The notes under the pieces: generated by a model
Seen by the model: only the letters and a program-made list of their open reading frames with translations
Told to the model about the DNA's origin: nothing
The model's database searches: none
From: Kiloniellales bacterium
GTDB taxonomy: Bacteria; Pseudomonadota; Alphaproteobacteria; Kiloniellales; JAKSBE01
Assembly (NCBI GenBank): GCA_030067055.1
Contig: JASJAL010000022.1
Span: 1 to 14,326 of the forward strand
Direction: 5' to 3'
DNA length: 14,326 nucleotides
Shown: one piece after another, positions 1 to 8,900 of the stretch
Layout of the letters: each line of letters starts with the position of its first letter
Numbering within the stretch: the first letter of the stretch is position 1
Position numbers and translations under genes: made by a program

Positions 1-178
1 TGAAACCACCGAACAGCGCATACTGGCGCAGTCGTTGCGCAAAGGCGTCGAGCGGCAGCTCCGCAGCGCTCTCGTAGGTGGATTGAAAAGACTCGGGATG
101 GCTCTTGAGCGCCTCGAGCCGGATCTCGCGGAAGACCTCGGCATCGTCCTCCGTTAGGCGTCTGACGTGGATATCCAT
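1..178 (-). CDS. GNAT-family N-acetyltransferase, N-terminal part (cut by window edge)
   Basis: Only the first 59 codons are present; the gene runs off the left edge. The product begins MDIHVRRLTEDDAEVF and continues with an REIRLEALKSHPESF-type helix. This is the usual opening of small GNAT acetyltransferases: beta-1, then an [E/D]DAE..r.iRLeAL..hPe.F helix. The acetyl-CoA-binding R/Q-x-x-G-x-G/A motif lies further on and is not visible. The ATG at 178-176 is supported by a GGGAGG ribosome-binding site six bases upstream. It is transcribed leftward, divergently from the DUF411 gene, across a long gene-poor gap. The acceptor substrate cannot be inferred. The family call rests on the N-terminal pattern alone, so it is moderately sure. 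Confidence 0.7.
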   Translation of the reverse strand, partial: MDIHVRRLTEDDAEVFREIRLEALKSHPESFQSTYESAAELPLDAFAQRLRQYALFGGF

Positions 179-665
179 GGCGTACCTCCCGACGTAGCGC
201 TTGCCGACAATGCCTGCCGGCGGCTTCCCGATGTCCCCGCTTCTCCGCCGAAGATCATAGCACGAGTGGGGCCGCCGATGAATCCAGCTTCAACCCAGCG
301 GCGCGCAATTCGATCCGTAGTCCAGTCAGCGGAAGCCTTCGATCGAGGGATCACTCCCAAAAGCAACCATGAGGCACTCGGCGAATAACCGCTGTTGGCC
401 AAGTCTCGTTTTCCCAGAGCGTCCATTGCGAGGATGGGTTGAAGCACAGCCCCGGACATTCCGTAGCAGCCGAAAACCGAGGACTCAGCCAAGCAACCTG
501 GGAAGCCAAGCTCTGAGTCGGTTCTTACGATGGAACCTGCTAACCTGTTCGGGCGGTTGGACGCGCTATCCCAGGACGCTGACGCAACGATACCCAAGCA
601 GCGGGGCAACGTGGTATAGGGGCCGCTAACTTGGACCGCCGGGAAATGCCTGGGGAGGCGAGGCA
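179..665. other. Gene-poor divergent intergenic region
   Basis: These 487 nt separate the divergent GNAT and DUF411 genes. I see no convincing gene. Base composition from about 250 to 640 is visibly less GC-rich than the flanking genes. Open frames here look like no family I know and lack third-position GC bias. A 29-codon frame at 530-619 (MEPANLFGRLDALSQ...) has no Shine-Dalgarno and is not called. There is a 7-bp inverted repeat GACTCAG/CTGAGTC (482-488 and 513-519) with a 24-nt loop. An 8-nt direct repeat AGCCAAGC lies at 487-494 and 504-511. Promoters for both flanking genes should lie here, but I could not place a confident -35/-10 pair. Confidence 0.5.
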
Positions 666-1109
666 ATGAAGAAGGTCGCGATCTTGTTGGCCCTGCTGGG
701 CGTGCTGGGATCGGGTGCGAATGCGCTCGCCCAGGAGCCGCCGGCGATGACGGTCTGGAAAAGCCCCTGGTGCGGGTGTTGCGGCAAGTGGGTGGAGCAT
801 ATGGAGGCCGCGGGCTTCGAGGTCCAGGTGGAGGAGGTCGAGGACCTGGGCCGGGTGAAGCGCATGGCGGCGGTGCCGGAGAACCTGCAGTCCTGTCATA
901 CGGCGCGGGTCGGCGGCTACACGATCGAAGGGCATGTGCCGGCCGCGGACGTCCTGCGCCTGCTCGAGGAAAGACCGAATGCGCAGGGGCTTTTCGTGCC
1001 CGGAATGCCATCCGGCTCGCCGGGCATGGAGAACGGAGAACACGACCCCTACGACGTCCTCATGCTGAAGCGCGGGGGCAGCACCGAGGTATTCAGCTCG
1101 CACAGATAG
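666..1109 (+). CDS. Exported DUF411 (CopG-type) cysteine-rich metal-binding protein
   Basis: This 147-residue protein has an N-terminal signal peptide: MKK, a hydrophobic stretch, and an ALA|Q cleavage site at about residue 22. It is therefore probably periplasmic. The mature part opens with TVWKSPWCGCCGKW, the DUF411 signature on a thioredoxin-like fold. Its cysteines are C36, C38 and C39, and a further cysteine in SCHTA (C77) is followed by H78. DUF411 proteins are commonly found near copper-resistance genes. The Pseudomonas CopG member binds a small copper cluster through these cysteines. A role in periplasmic copper handling is therefore inferred. No copper ATPase or CopA/CopB neighbour is visible. 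The C-terminus after residue 110 carries a Gly/Met stretch (GMPSGSPGME). The start is the ATG after a GGGGAGGCGAGG ribosome-binding stretch. It stands alone, convergent with putA. Confidence 0.88.
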   Translation: MKKVAILLALLGVLGSGANALAQEPPAMTVWKSPWCGCCGKWVEHMEAAGFEVQVEEVEDLGRVKRMAAVPENLQSCHTARVGGYTIEGHVPAADVLRLLEERPNAQGLFVPGMPSGSPGMENGEHDPYDVLMLKRGGSTEVFSSHR

Positions 1110-1240
1110 GGCAGACAACTCGCCGCGCGTCGGGAGCGGGTCTCGCAGCCCACCAGCTGACGAACGCACCTTGGGAGCGTCTCGGGTTCCCCAGGAGTTA
1201 CCTGCAGTCCGTTCGACTTGTGATCATCCAGGCCTCGGAC

Positions 1241-1271
1241 TCGAATCCGGCCGTGCTTTGGCCGGATCCGA
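1241..1271. terminator. Strong hairpin between convergent DUF411 gene and putA
   Basis: The sequence forms a perfect 8-bp stem, ATCCGGCC / GGCCGGAT, with a 7-nt loop (GTGCTTT). It extends past one A-C mismatch by three more pairs (TCG / CGA), giving 11 pairs out of 12. It begins six bases beyond the putA stop codon (TGA at 1280-1278) and lies 131 nt after the DUF411 stop. That position suits a terminator for putA and possibly for both genes. Neither strand has a T-run after the stem, so it is not a textbook intrinsic terminator. It could instead protect 3' ends or pause polymerase. Confidence 0.45.
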
Positions 1272-1277
1272 CAGGCA

Positions 1278-4200
1278 TCACCGCGGCAGTTCCTCCAGTG
1301 ACATCAGCGAGGCATTGCCGCCGGCGGCGGTGGTGTCGACGCTGAGCGTTCGCTCGGTCGCGAAGCGATGCAGGTAGTGCGGGCCGCCGGCCTTGGGTCC
1401 GGTGCCGGAGAGGCCCTCGCCGCCGAAGGGCTGCACGCCGACGACCGCGCCGATGATGTTGCGGTTGACGTAGGCATTGCCGACCTTAAGGCGGCGGTGG
1501 ATGTAGTCGACCGTGGTGTCGATCCGGCTGTGGATGCCCAGGGTCAGGCCATAGCCGGTGCCGTTAATCGCCTCGATCACCTGGTCCAGGCGGTCCGAGG
1601 GATAGCGGATCACGTGCAGGATCGGCCCGAAGACTTCCCGCTGCAGGCGGCTCAAGGCGTCGATCTCGAAGGCCGCGGGCGCGACGAAGGTGCCGGCCGC
1701 GCAGTCCTCGCCCAGGCGCGCCTCGGCGACCAGCTTGGCTTCCTGGGTCATGCGCTTGACGTGAGCCTGCAGCATGGCCTGGGCCTCGGAGTCGATCACC
1801 GGGCCGATGTCGGTCGAGAGCCAGGCCGGATCGCCGACCTTCAGCTCGTGCAAGGCGCCGGAGATCATCTCCAGCATCCGGTCGGCGACGCTGTCCTGCA
1901 GGAAGAGGACGCGCAGCGCCGAGCAGCGCTGCCCGGCGCTCTGAAAGGCGGAGGCGATGACGTCGCGGGTCACCTGCTCGGGCAGCGCGGTGGAATCGAC
2001 GATCATGGCGTTCTGGCCGCCGGTCTCGGCGATCAGCGGGACGATCGGCCCTTCGCGCTGGGCCAGGGCCTGGTTGATCAGGCGCGCGACCTCGGTCGAG
2101 CCGGTGAAGGCCACGCCCGAGATGCGCGGGTCGGCGACCAGGGGCCCGCCGACCTTGGGCCCGTCGCCCGGCAGCAGGTGCAGGACCTCACCCGGCACGC
2201 CGGCCTTGTGGAGTAGGCGCACGGCGGCGGCCGCGACCAGCGGCGTCTGCTCGGCCGGCTTGGCGATCACCGCGTTGCCGGCCGCCAGGGCCGCCGTCAC
2301 CTGCCCGGTGAAGATCGCCAGGGGGAAGTTCCAGGGCGAGATGCAGAGGAAGCTGCCCCGGCCGTGCAGCGACAGCTCGTCGCGCTCGCCGGTCGGCCCC
2401 GGCAAGGCCAGGGGTCCCGCGAAATCCTCGCGCGCCTTGCAGGCGTAATAGCGGCAGAAGTCGACCGCCTCGCGGATCTCGGCGATGGCGTCGTTGACCG
2501 TCTTGCCGGCCTCGCGGATGCAGAGCGCGACCAGTTCGGCGGTGTTCTCCTCGTAGAGATCGGCGGCGCGCTCCAGGCAGGCCGCCCGCGCCTCGGCCGG
2601 AGCCGCGTCCCAGGCCGGCGCCGCCTCGGTGACCAGCCCCAGGGCCCGTTCGATGTCGGCCTGCGAGGCCTCCGTCACTTCGCCCACCAGCTGGCGGCGG
2701 TCGGCCGGGTTGTGGAGATCCCGGGCCGCGCCCTGGCGCTCCTGACCGCCGACGATGGGCCCGGCCTGCCAGGGACCCGTCTGGGCCGCCGCCTGCCCAA
2801 GCGCCGACAGTGCCGGCACGTCGGAAAGATCCAGTCCTCGCGCGGCACGCCGCGCTGCGCCATAGAGATCGGCCGGCAGGGGAATGTTGGGATGAGGGAT
2901 CTTGTCCCAGCCGCGCACCTTGGCCACCGGATCGGCGACGATCTCGGCGATCGGCAGCTTCTCGTCCTGGATGCGGTTGACGAAGGAGGTGTTGGCGCCG
3001 TTCTCCAGCAGGCGCCGGACCAGGTAGGCCAGCAGGTCCTCGTGGCTGCCGACCGGGGCGTAGATCCGGCAGGATATGCCCAGCTGGCTCTCCTCGACGA
3101 CCTGCTCGTAGAGTGCCTCGCCCATGCCATGCAGGCGCTGGAACTCGTAGTCGGCGCTGTTGCCGGCCCGCTCCATCACCGTGGCCAGGCTGTGCGCGTT
3201 GTGGGTCGCGAACTGCGGGTAGAAGGCCTCGGGGTCGGCCAGCAGCTTCTTGACGCAGGCCAGGTAGGAGACGTCGGTCGAGGCCTTGCTGGTGAAGACC
3301 GGATAGCCGGCCAGGCCCTGCTCCTGGGCGCGCTTGACCTCGGTGTCCCAGTAGGCGCCCTTGACCAGGCGCACCATCAGCCGGCGCTGGTGGCGCCGTG
3401 CCATCTCGGCCAGCCAGTCGATCAGCGGCGCACCGCGCTTGAGGTAGGCTTGGACCGCGAGGCCGAAGCCGTTCCAGCCGGCGAGCTCGGGATCGCCGGA
3501 TACCGCCTCGATGACGTCGAGGGAGATGTCCAGGCGGTCGGCTTCCTCGGCGTCGACGGTCAGGCCGATGTCGGCGGCCTTGGCGTCGGCGGCGAGCTGC
3601 CTCAGTCGCGGCACCAGCTCCGAAAGGACCCGGTCGCGCTGGGCGAAGAGATAACGCGGGTGCAGGGCCGAGAGCTTGACCGAGATCCCCGGCGCGGCAA
3701 TCGGCCCCTTGCCCTGCGCGGCCTTGCCGATGGCGCCGATGGCATCACGGTAGGATGCGAAGTAGCGCTCGGCATCGGCCATGGTGTAGGCGGCCTCGCC
3801 CAGCATGTCGTAGGAGTAGGTGTAGCCCTTGGCCTCCAGCGGCCGGGCGCGCTCCAGGGCCTCCTCGATGGTCCGGCCCATCACGAACTGGCGGCCCAGG
3901 ATGCGCATGGCCTGGGTCACCGCGCTGCGGATCACCGGTTCGCCGCTGCGCGCCACGAGCCGGCGCAGCACGTCGGCCAGGTCATCGGTCTGGCCCTGAT
4001 CCAGGCGGATCACCCGGCCGGTCAGCATCAGGGCCCAGGTCGAGGCATTGACGAAGAGGGACTCGCTGTGCCCGAGGTGGGCCCCCCAATCGGCCTCGGC
4101 GAGCTTATCCTTGATCAAGCGGTCAGCGGTGTCGGCATCGGGCACCCGCAGCAAGGCCTCCGCCAGGCACATCAGGACCACGCCCTCGCGGCTGGACAGC

Positions 4201-4424
4201 TCGTATTCGTTCATGAAGGCGTCGATACCGCCCTGGCCCAGGCGTCGACGGCGCACCTCCTCGACCAGCTGGGTCGCGCGCTCCTCGACTCGTGTGCGCG
4301 CGGGAGCCGGCATCTCGGCCTCGGCCAGCAAGGCCTCGACGACCTCGGTCTCGTCGGCGTGATAGGTGGCGCGCAGGGTCTGGCGCAGGCGCGAGACCTC
4401 GGCGAGGGCAGGATCGATGAGCAT
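1278..4424 (-). CDS. putA: Bifunctional proline dehydrogenase / L-glutamate-gamma-semialdehyde dehydrogenase PutA
   Basis: This 1,048-residue enzyme oxidises L-proline to glutamate: an FAD-dependent dehydrogenase makes pyrroline-5-carboxylate, and an NAD-dependent aldehyde dehydrogenase finishes. Residues about 1-130 are the helical N-terminal arm and alpha domain. The PRODH barrel spans about 190-500, with LVKGAYWD (353-360), THNAHS (407-412) and RLHGMGEALYE (430-440) in the FAD and substrate region. The dehydrogenase spans about 560-1025: the Rossmann SPWNFP motif at 696-701, FTGSTEVA at 773-780, general base E800 (ETGGQN) and nucleophile C834 (GQRCSALR). It ends in the conserved C-terminal segment. 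The length and the absence of a ribbon-helix-helix domain mark the shorter, non-repressor PutA class, so regulation must come from elsewhere. The ATG at 4424 follows an AAAGG-like site. The 130-nt upstream gap shows no operator I recognise. Confidence 0.97.
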   Translation of the reverse strand: MLIDPALAEVSRLRQTLRATYHADETEVVEALLAEAEMPAPARTRVEERATQLVEEVRRRRLGQGGIDAFMNEYELSSREGVVLMCLAEALLRVPDADTADRLIKDKLAEADWGAHLGHSESLFVNASTWALMLTGRVIRLDQGQTDDLADVLRRLVARSGEPVIRSAVTQAMRILGRQFVMGRTIEEALERARPLEAKGYTYSYDMLGEAAYTMADAERYFASYRDAIGAIGKAAQGKGPIAAPGISVKLSALHPRYLFAQRDRVLSELVPRLRQLAADAKAADIGLTVDAEEADRLDISLDVIEAVSGDPELAGWNGFGLAVQAYLKRGAPLIDWLAEMARRHQRRLMVRLVKGAYWDTEVKRAQEQGLAGYPVFTSKASTDVSYLACVKKLLADPEAFYPQFATHNAHSLATVMERAGNSADYEFQRLHGMGEALYEQVVEESQLGISCRIYAPVGSHEDLLAYLVRRLLENGANTSFVNRIQDEKLPIAEIVADPVAKVRGWDKIPHPNIPLPADLYGAARRAARGLDLSDVPALSALGQAAAQTGPWQAGPIVGGQERQGAARDLHNPADRRQLVGEVTEASQADIERALGLVTEAAPAWDAAPAEARAACLERAADLYEENTAELVALCIREAGKTVNDAIAEIREAVDFCRYYACKAREDFAGPLALPGPTGERDELSLHGRGSFLCISPWNFPLAIFTGQVTAALAAGNAVIAKPAEQTPLVAAAAVRLLHKAGVPGEVLHLLPGDGPKVGGPLVADPRISGVAFTGSTEVARLINQALAQREGPIVPLIAETGGQNAMIVDSTALPEQVTRDVIASAFQSAGQRCSALRVLFLQDSVADRMLEMISGALHELKVGDPAWLSTDIGPVIDSEAQAMLQAHVKRMTQEAKLVAEARLGEDCAAGTFVAPAAFEIDALSRLQREVFGPILHVIRYPSDRLDQVIEAINGTGYGLTLGIHSRIDTTVDYIHRRLKVGNAYVNRNIIGAVVGVQPFGGEGLSGTGPKAGGPHYLHRFATERTLSVDTTAAGGNASLMSLEELPR

Positions 4425-4554
4425 GATCGGGGCCTTTGGACGTCTGTGAGCCGCTGGGACCCGACCAATCTAAAGGCTGCCCCGACCCGGTGGAAGAGCC
4501 GGCTTCGTGCGCGTTGCCTTTCGGTTCCAGAATCGCCGGCCGGCGCCCTGCCGA

Positions 4555-5199
4555 TCAGCCATCGACGACCGGCAAAGCGACCTCGTTGCGGCGCAGGAAG
4601 GGGATCGTCCAAGGCGGATCATAGAAGTACGCGAGCGGCTCTCCCTCCGGACGCCAGGAGGAAGCGTTCAGAACCTTGCGCAGGGCGATTTCCTCGGAAT
4701 CGAGCTTACCCGCACTTCGCAAGCCGGTGAAGCGACGCACCGCCAGGACCTGGCCGGGCACGGTCAGGATCCGCACCCGGGGATCCTCCGGGGTCGGCGC
4801 GGTCGCCTCGGTCAGGCTGGACGGCAGAAAAAAGCGCATGGTCAGGCGGCCGCCGTCGCCCGAAGCGGTCTCGACCGGTACCGTCATGGCGATTTTTTCG
4901 CCTTCGGATCCGCTGGCGACCTCGACGGGGGCGGTCATGGCGATCTCTTGCTGCGCCCGGTTGCCGCCGAAGATATAGCCGGCGAGAACGCGGAAGGCGG
5001 CGTTCCGGGCTGCGCCGTCGTCCTCCGCCTCGACCTCTACTTCGGCGGCGAGACGCGGGCCGTAGCGGCGAACTTCGACCGCTTCGCCAAGATCCGCAAT
5101 CACTTCGTAGTCGGGCTGCTCGGTGCCCGAGCGAATGCCGAAGACCGTGCATCCGGTCAGCAGGGTCGTGGCAAGAAAGATTGTGGTCCAGCGCAACAT
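4555..5199 (-). CDS. SOUL-family heme-binding lipoprotein
   Basis: The 214-residue product has a short hydrophobic signal ending in a lipobox (LTGC, residues 14-17), so Cys17 should be lipidated. Thr at +2 suggests no inner-membrane retention. The rest matches the SOUL/HEBP family: YEVIADLGEAVEVRRYGPRL near 31-50, then two copies of the diagnostic block, EIAMTAPV (85-92) and KIAMTVPV (102-109). A FLPSSL segment follows and then VRRFTG at 154-159. SOUL proteins bind heme or tetrapyrroles; the physiological role of bacterial lipoprotein members is not settled. It lies 81 nt downstream of tag and 130 nt upstream of putA on the same strand, so read-through from the SOS cluster is possible but not evident. 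A GAGAAGAG ribosome-binding site precedes the ATG. Confidence 0.9.
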   Translation of the reverse strand: MLRWTTIFLATTLLTGCTVFGIRSGTEQPDYEVIADLGEAVEVRRYGPRLAAEVEVEAEDDGAARNAAFRVLAGYIFGGNRAQQEIAMTAPVEVASGSEGEKIAMTVPVETASGDGGRLTMRFFLPSSLTEATAPTPEDPRVRILTVPGQVLAVRRFTGLRSAGKLDSEEIALRKVLNASSWRPEGEPLAYFYDPPWTIPFLRRNEVALPVVDG

Positions 5200-5280
5200 G
5201 TCAGCTCTTCTCGTAGCGGTTACGGCAGAGTCAGTGTCAAGGATACGTGTCGCAAGAGCCGGCGGATTGCGGCGCCCGGC

Positions 5281-5871
5281 TCAGACCAAGACTCCCAGGG
5301 CCGCCTGGGCCTGGAGCACGGCCGGATAGCGGAAGCAGTCGTGCAGGTGATCGTTCACGATTCCGACCGCCTGGAGGTAGGAATAGACGGTGGTCGGGCC
5401 AACGAAGGAGAAGCCGCGCGCCTTCAGGTCCTTGCCGATTTGCTCGGAGAGCGGCGTGATGGCCGGGACCTCGCCGCTGGACTTCCAGCCGTTGTTGATC
5501 GGCTGGCCGTCGACGAAGCGCCAGATGTAGGCGTTGAAGGAGCCGAACTCCTCCTGGATCGCCAGGAAGGCCTTAGCGTTCTTGACCGTCGCGGCGACCT
5601 TGCCGCGGTGCCGCACGATCTCAGCGCCGCCCAGGATCTGCTCCTGATTGAGTTCGCTCAGCTTGGCCACCTCGGCGGGGTCGAAGCCGGCGAAGGCGCG
5701 CCGGTAGCCTTCGCGCTTGGCCAGGATGGTCAGCCAGCTGAGCCCGGACTGGGCGCCCTCCAGGATGATCATCTCGAAGTGGCGCCGGTCGTCGGTGACC
5801 GGCAAGCCCCATTCCCGGTCGTGGTAGTCCCGCTCGAGGTCGTTCTTTTCGGCCCAGCTGCAGCGCGTCAT
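5281..5871 (-). CDS. tag: DNA-3-methyladenine glycosylase I (Tag)
   Basis: This 196-residue base-excision repair enzyme removes 3-methyladenine from alkylated DNA. It aligns end to end with E. coli Tag. It has RCSWAE at the N-terminus, the zinc ligands C4, H17, H175 and C179 in the expected places, E38 of the LEGAQ motif, and SGLSW, VRHRGK (86-91) and FSFVGPTTVYS. The start at 5871 is preferred: the family begins MxRCxW, and GGAGGAG lies seven bases upstream. An in-frame ATG at 5910 overlaps the dnaE2 stop (TGATG) and would add 13 residues. It sits 38 nt after dnaE2, so it is probably the last gene of the LexA-controlled imu transcript. That would couple alkylation repair to induced mutagenesis. 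Confidence 0.96.
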   Translation of the reverse strand: MTRCSWAEKNDLERDYHDREWGLPVTDDRRHFEMIILEGAQSGLSWLTILAKREGYRRAFAGFDPAEVAKLSELNQEQILGGAEIVRHRGKVAATVKNAKAFLAIQEEFGSFNAYIWRFVDGQPINNGWKSSGEVPAITPLSEQIGKDLKARGFSFVGPTTVYSYLQAVGIVNDHLHDCFRYPAVLQAQAALGVLV

Positions 5872-5909
5872 GCCAGTCTCCTCCGGATGATTGTCGTCGT
5901 GCCGATCCA

Positions 5910-8900
5910 TCAATGGAAGTCCCGCGAGCGGAAAAGCCTTTGGTTGCGCGGATGCCGGCCGAGCTTGTTGTCCCGCGGGTCGCGGCCGGGACGCTTGACC
6001 TCGTCGGCCCGGGCGTAGGGCGGGTCGAAAAGGTCGCGGGCCGGGGTCGCCAGATCGGCGAGCCAGGCGGTCTTGTCGATCAGGCGGTCGGCGATGACGT
6101 GGATCACCAGGCCCTCCTTCTGCAGCTTGCCCTCGACCGCGACCAGGCTGGCGCCCATGACGATGGCGCGGAAGCGTTCGAAGACCTTGGGCCAGATCAC
6201 AGTGTTGGCGATCCCGCCCTCGTCTTCCAGGGTCGCGAAGATCACCCCGCTGGCCGTCCCCGGGCGCTGGCGGACCAGGACCAGGCCCGAGACCTTGACC
6301 CGGGCGCCATCGGCCAACTGGGCCAGGCGGGCGTTGGGGATCACGCCCTCCGCCGCCAGCCGGTCGCGCAGGAAGGAGACCGGATGCGCCTTCAGGGAAA
6401 GGCGCAGGCTGCGGTAGTCGTCGACCACGTGCTCGGGCAAACCCATGGCCGGCAGAGCCACGGCCGCTTCCTCGCCCTGCTCCTCCTCCCCCGCCGCGGC
6501 GAAGAGCGGCAGGGGCGTGGCCTCGGGCAGGCCCTTGACCGCCCAGAGCGCGGCCCGGCGGTCGAGGCCTTGGGAGCGGAAGGCGTCGGCCCGGGCCAGG
6601 GCCTCCAGCGAGCGGGTCTTGAGCCGGCTGCGGCGCCAGAGCTGTAGGGGATCGGCGTAGCCGTTGCCCCGCGCCGCGACCAGGGACTGGCCCTCGGCCT
6701 CGGCCAGGCCCTTGGCCTGCCGGAGCCCCAGGCGCAGGGCCAGGCCGCCGGCGCGCTCCGAGGGCTCCAGGGTGCAGTCCCAGTCGCTGAGGTTGACGTC
6801 GAGCGGGCGGACCTCGACACCGTGCTCGCGGGCGTCGCGGACGATCTGCGCCGGGGCGTAGAAGCCCATGGGCTGGCTGTTGAGCAGGGCGCAGGCGAAG
6901 ACCGCCGGGTGATGGCACTTCAGCCAGGAGGAGACGTAGACCAGCAGGGCGAAGCTGGCGGCGTGGCTCTCCGGGAAGCCGTAGGTGCCGAAGCCCTCGA
7001 TCTGCTTGAAGCAGCGCTCGGCGAAGTCGCGCGCGTAGCCGCGCCCGACCATGCCTTCGATGAACTTGTCGCGGAAGGTGTGGATGGTCCCGACGTGGCG
7101 GAAGGTCGCCATGGCGCGGCGCAACCGGTCGGCCTCCGAGGGACTGAAGCCGGCGGCGACGATGGCGATCTTCATCGCCTGCTCCTGGAACAGGGGCACG
7201 CCGAGGGTCCGGCCCAGAACCTGGGCCAGCTCTTCGGAGGGATAGGTGACCGGCTCCTGGCCGTTGCGGCGGCGCAGGTAGGGGTGAACCATGTCGCCCT
7301 GGATCGGCCCCGGGCGGACGATCGCGACCTCGATCACCAGGTCGTAGAAGCTGCGCGGCTTGAGCCGGGGCAGCATGGTCATCTGGGCCCGGCTTTCGAC
7401 CTGGAAGACGCCGAGGGAATCCGCCTTGCAGAGCATGTCGTAGACCGCCGGGTCCTCGGCCGGGATGCTGGCCAGGTCGTGGCTCTGGCCGAGGTGCCGG
7501 GCCATCAGCTCGAAGCCCTTGCGCAGGCAGGTCAGCATGCCGAGCGCCAGGACGTCGACCTTGAGGATGCCCAGGGCGTCGAGGTCGTCCTTGTCCCACT
7601 CGATCACCGTGCGGTCCGGCATGGCGGCGTTCTCGATCGGCACCACCTCGGACAGCGGGCCGCGGGTCATGACGAAGCCGCCGACATGCTGCGAGAGGTG
7701 ACGGGGAAAGCCGATCAGCTCGCGGGTCAGCGCCAGGGTCTGGCGCAGGCGGCGGTCGCCGGGATCGAGGCCCAGCTCGCGGATCCGGGCCTCGTCGATG
7801 GCCTGCTCGCTCCAACCCCAGACCGTGCCGGCCAGGGCCGAGACCGTGTCGGCCGAAAGCCCCATGGCCTTGCCGGCCTCGCGGATCGCGCCGCGGCTGC
7901 GGTAGCAGATCACGGTCGCCGCCAGACCGGCCCGGTCGCGGCCGTACTTGTCGTAGACGTACTGGATCACCTCCTCGCGGCGCTCGTGCTCGAAGTCGAC
8001 GTCGATGTCCGGCGGCTCGTTGCGCTCGGCGCTGACGAAGCGCTCGAACAGCAGCTCGACCCGCGCCGGGTCGACCGAGGTGACGCCGAGGCAGTAGCAG
8101 ACCGAGGAGTTGGCGGCGGAACCTCGGCCCTGGCAGAGGATTCCCCGGCTCCGGGCAAAGCGGACCAGATCATAGACGGTGAGGAAGTAGGGCGCGTAGC
8201 CGAGTTCCTCGATCAGGGCCAGCTCGTGGGTCAGGGCCGTATCTACATTCTCAGGCACGCCTTCCGGAAAGCGTTCGGGCGGATAGCGGTCCCGGGCGCC
8301 CTGCCAGGTCAGGTGAACGAGCTCCTCCTGCGGGCTGCGGCCCTCGCTGGTGGTCTCGTCGGGGTATTCGTACCGCAGTTCGTCGAGGGAGAAGCGGCAG
8401 GCCTCGGCAATCTCCAGGGTCCGCGCGACGGCCTCGGGATGGTCGCGGAACAGCCGCAACATCTCGGCCGGCGGCTTGAGGTGACGCTCGGCGTTGGCCT
8501 CGAGGCGGAGGCCGGCCTCGTCGATCGTGCAGTGCTCGCGGATGCAGGTGACGAGGTCGAGCAGGGGCTTGCGCCCCGGATGATGCAGGCGGACGTCGTT
8601 GGTCGCGACCAGGGGCACGGCGCCGGCCCGGGCGAGATCGGCCAGGCGCGCGAGCCGCGGCCGGTCGTCGCCCCGATAGAGCATGCGGGCGGCCAGGTAG
8701 CAGGATTCGACGGGAGTCTCCCGGGCGAAGGCCCGGAGCTGCCGGGCGAAGGCGGCGCCGGGCACCTCGGGCGGCAGGACGATGAAGACCTGGCCCTCGG
8801 CCGCGGCCTGGATGTCGGCCAGGGTCAGATGGCAGTCGCCCTTCTCGGCCCGGCGCTTGCCCAGGGTCAGCAGGCGGGACAGCCGGCCGTAGGCGGCCCG

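Noticed and set aside
521..536. GTTC-N8-GAAC near the DUF411 gene as a LexA site
   Set aside because: The spacing and orientation fit neither the alphaproteobacterial direct repeat GTTC-N7-GTTC nor the other known LexA operator forms.
530..619. Small open frame of 29 codons (MEPANLFGRLDALSQ...)
   Set aside because: It has no Shine-Dalgarno and no recognised family, and is too short to judge from one sequence. It is mentioned only as part of the gap.
154..1011. 285-codon minus-strand frame across the gap and DUF411 gene
   Set aside because: It is Pro/Arg/Ser-rich, has no family resemblance, and overlaps both the GNAT start and the DUF411 gene.
1190..1270. tRNA-like T-loop sequence (GACTCGAATCC) between the convergent genes
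   Set aside because: The closing pair of the T-stem is wrong, and no acceptor, D or anticodon arms can be drawn around it. It is better explained as the left arm of the hairpin.
4534..4545. 12-nt perfect palindrome CGCCGGCCGGCG downstream of the SOUL stop
   Set aside because: It has no loop and no T-run, and such GC palindromes arise easily in DNA of this composition.
2364..4730. 788-codon plus-strand open frame opposite putA
   Set aside because: It lies antisense to an unmistakable PutA, resembles no protein family, and is a common by-product of GC-rich codon bias. Only the mirrored putA constraint keeps it open.
5210..5240. Perfect TTGACA (5240-5235, minus strand) as -35 for the SOUL gene
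   Set aside because: The only -10-like sequence (GCTACG at 17 nt) is poor and would put the transcription start on top of the ribosome site. It is possible but not supported enough to annotate.
5872..7815. Upstream extension of the tag frame to 844 codons
   Set aside because: It overlaps dnaE2 in another frame and is Arg/Pro/Gly-rich nonsense until MTRCSW. Tag has a family-matching start with a good ribosome site at 5871.
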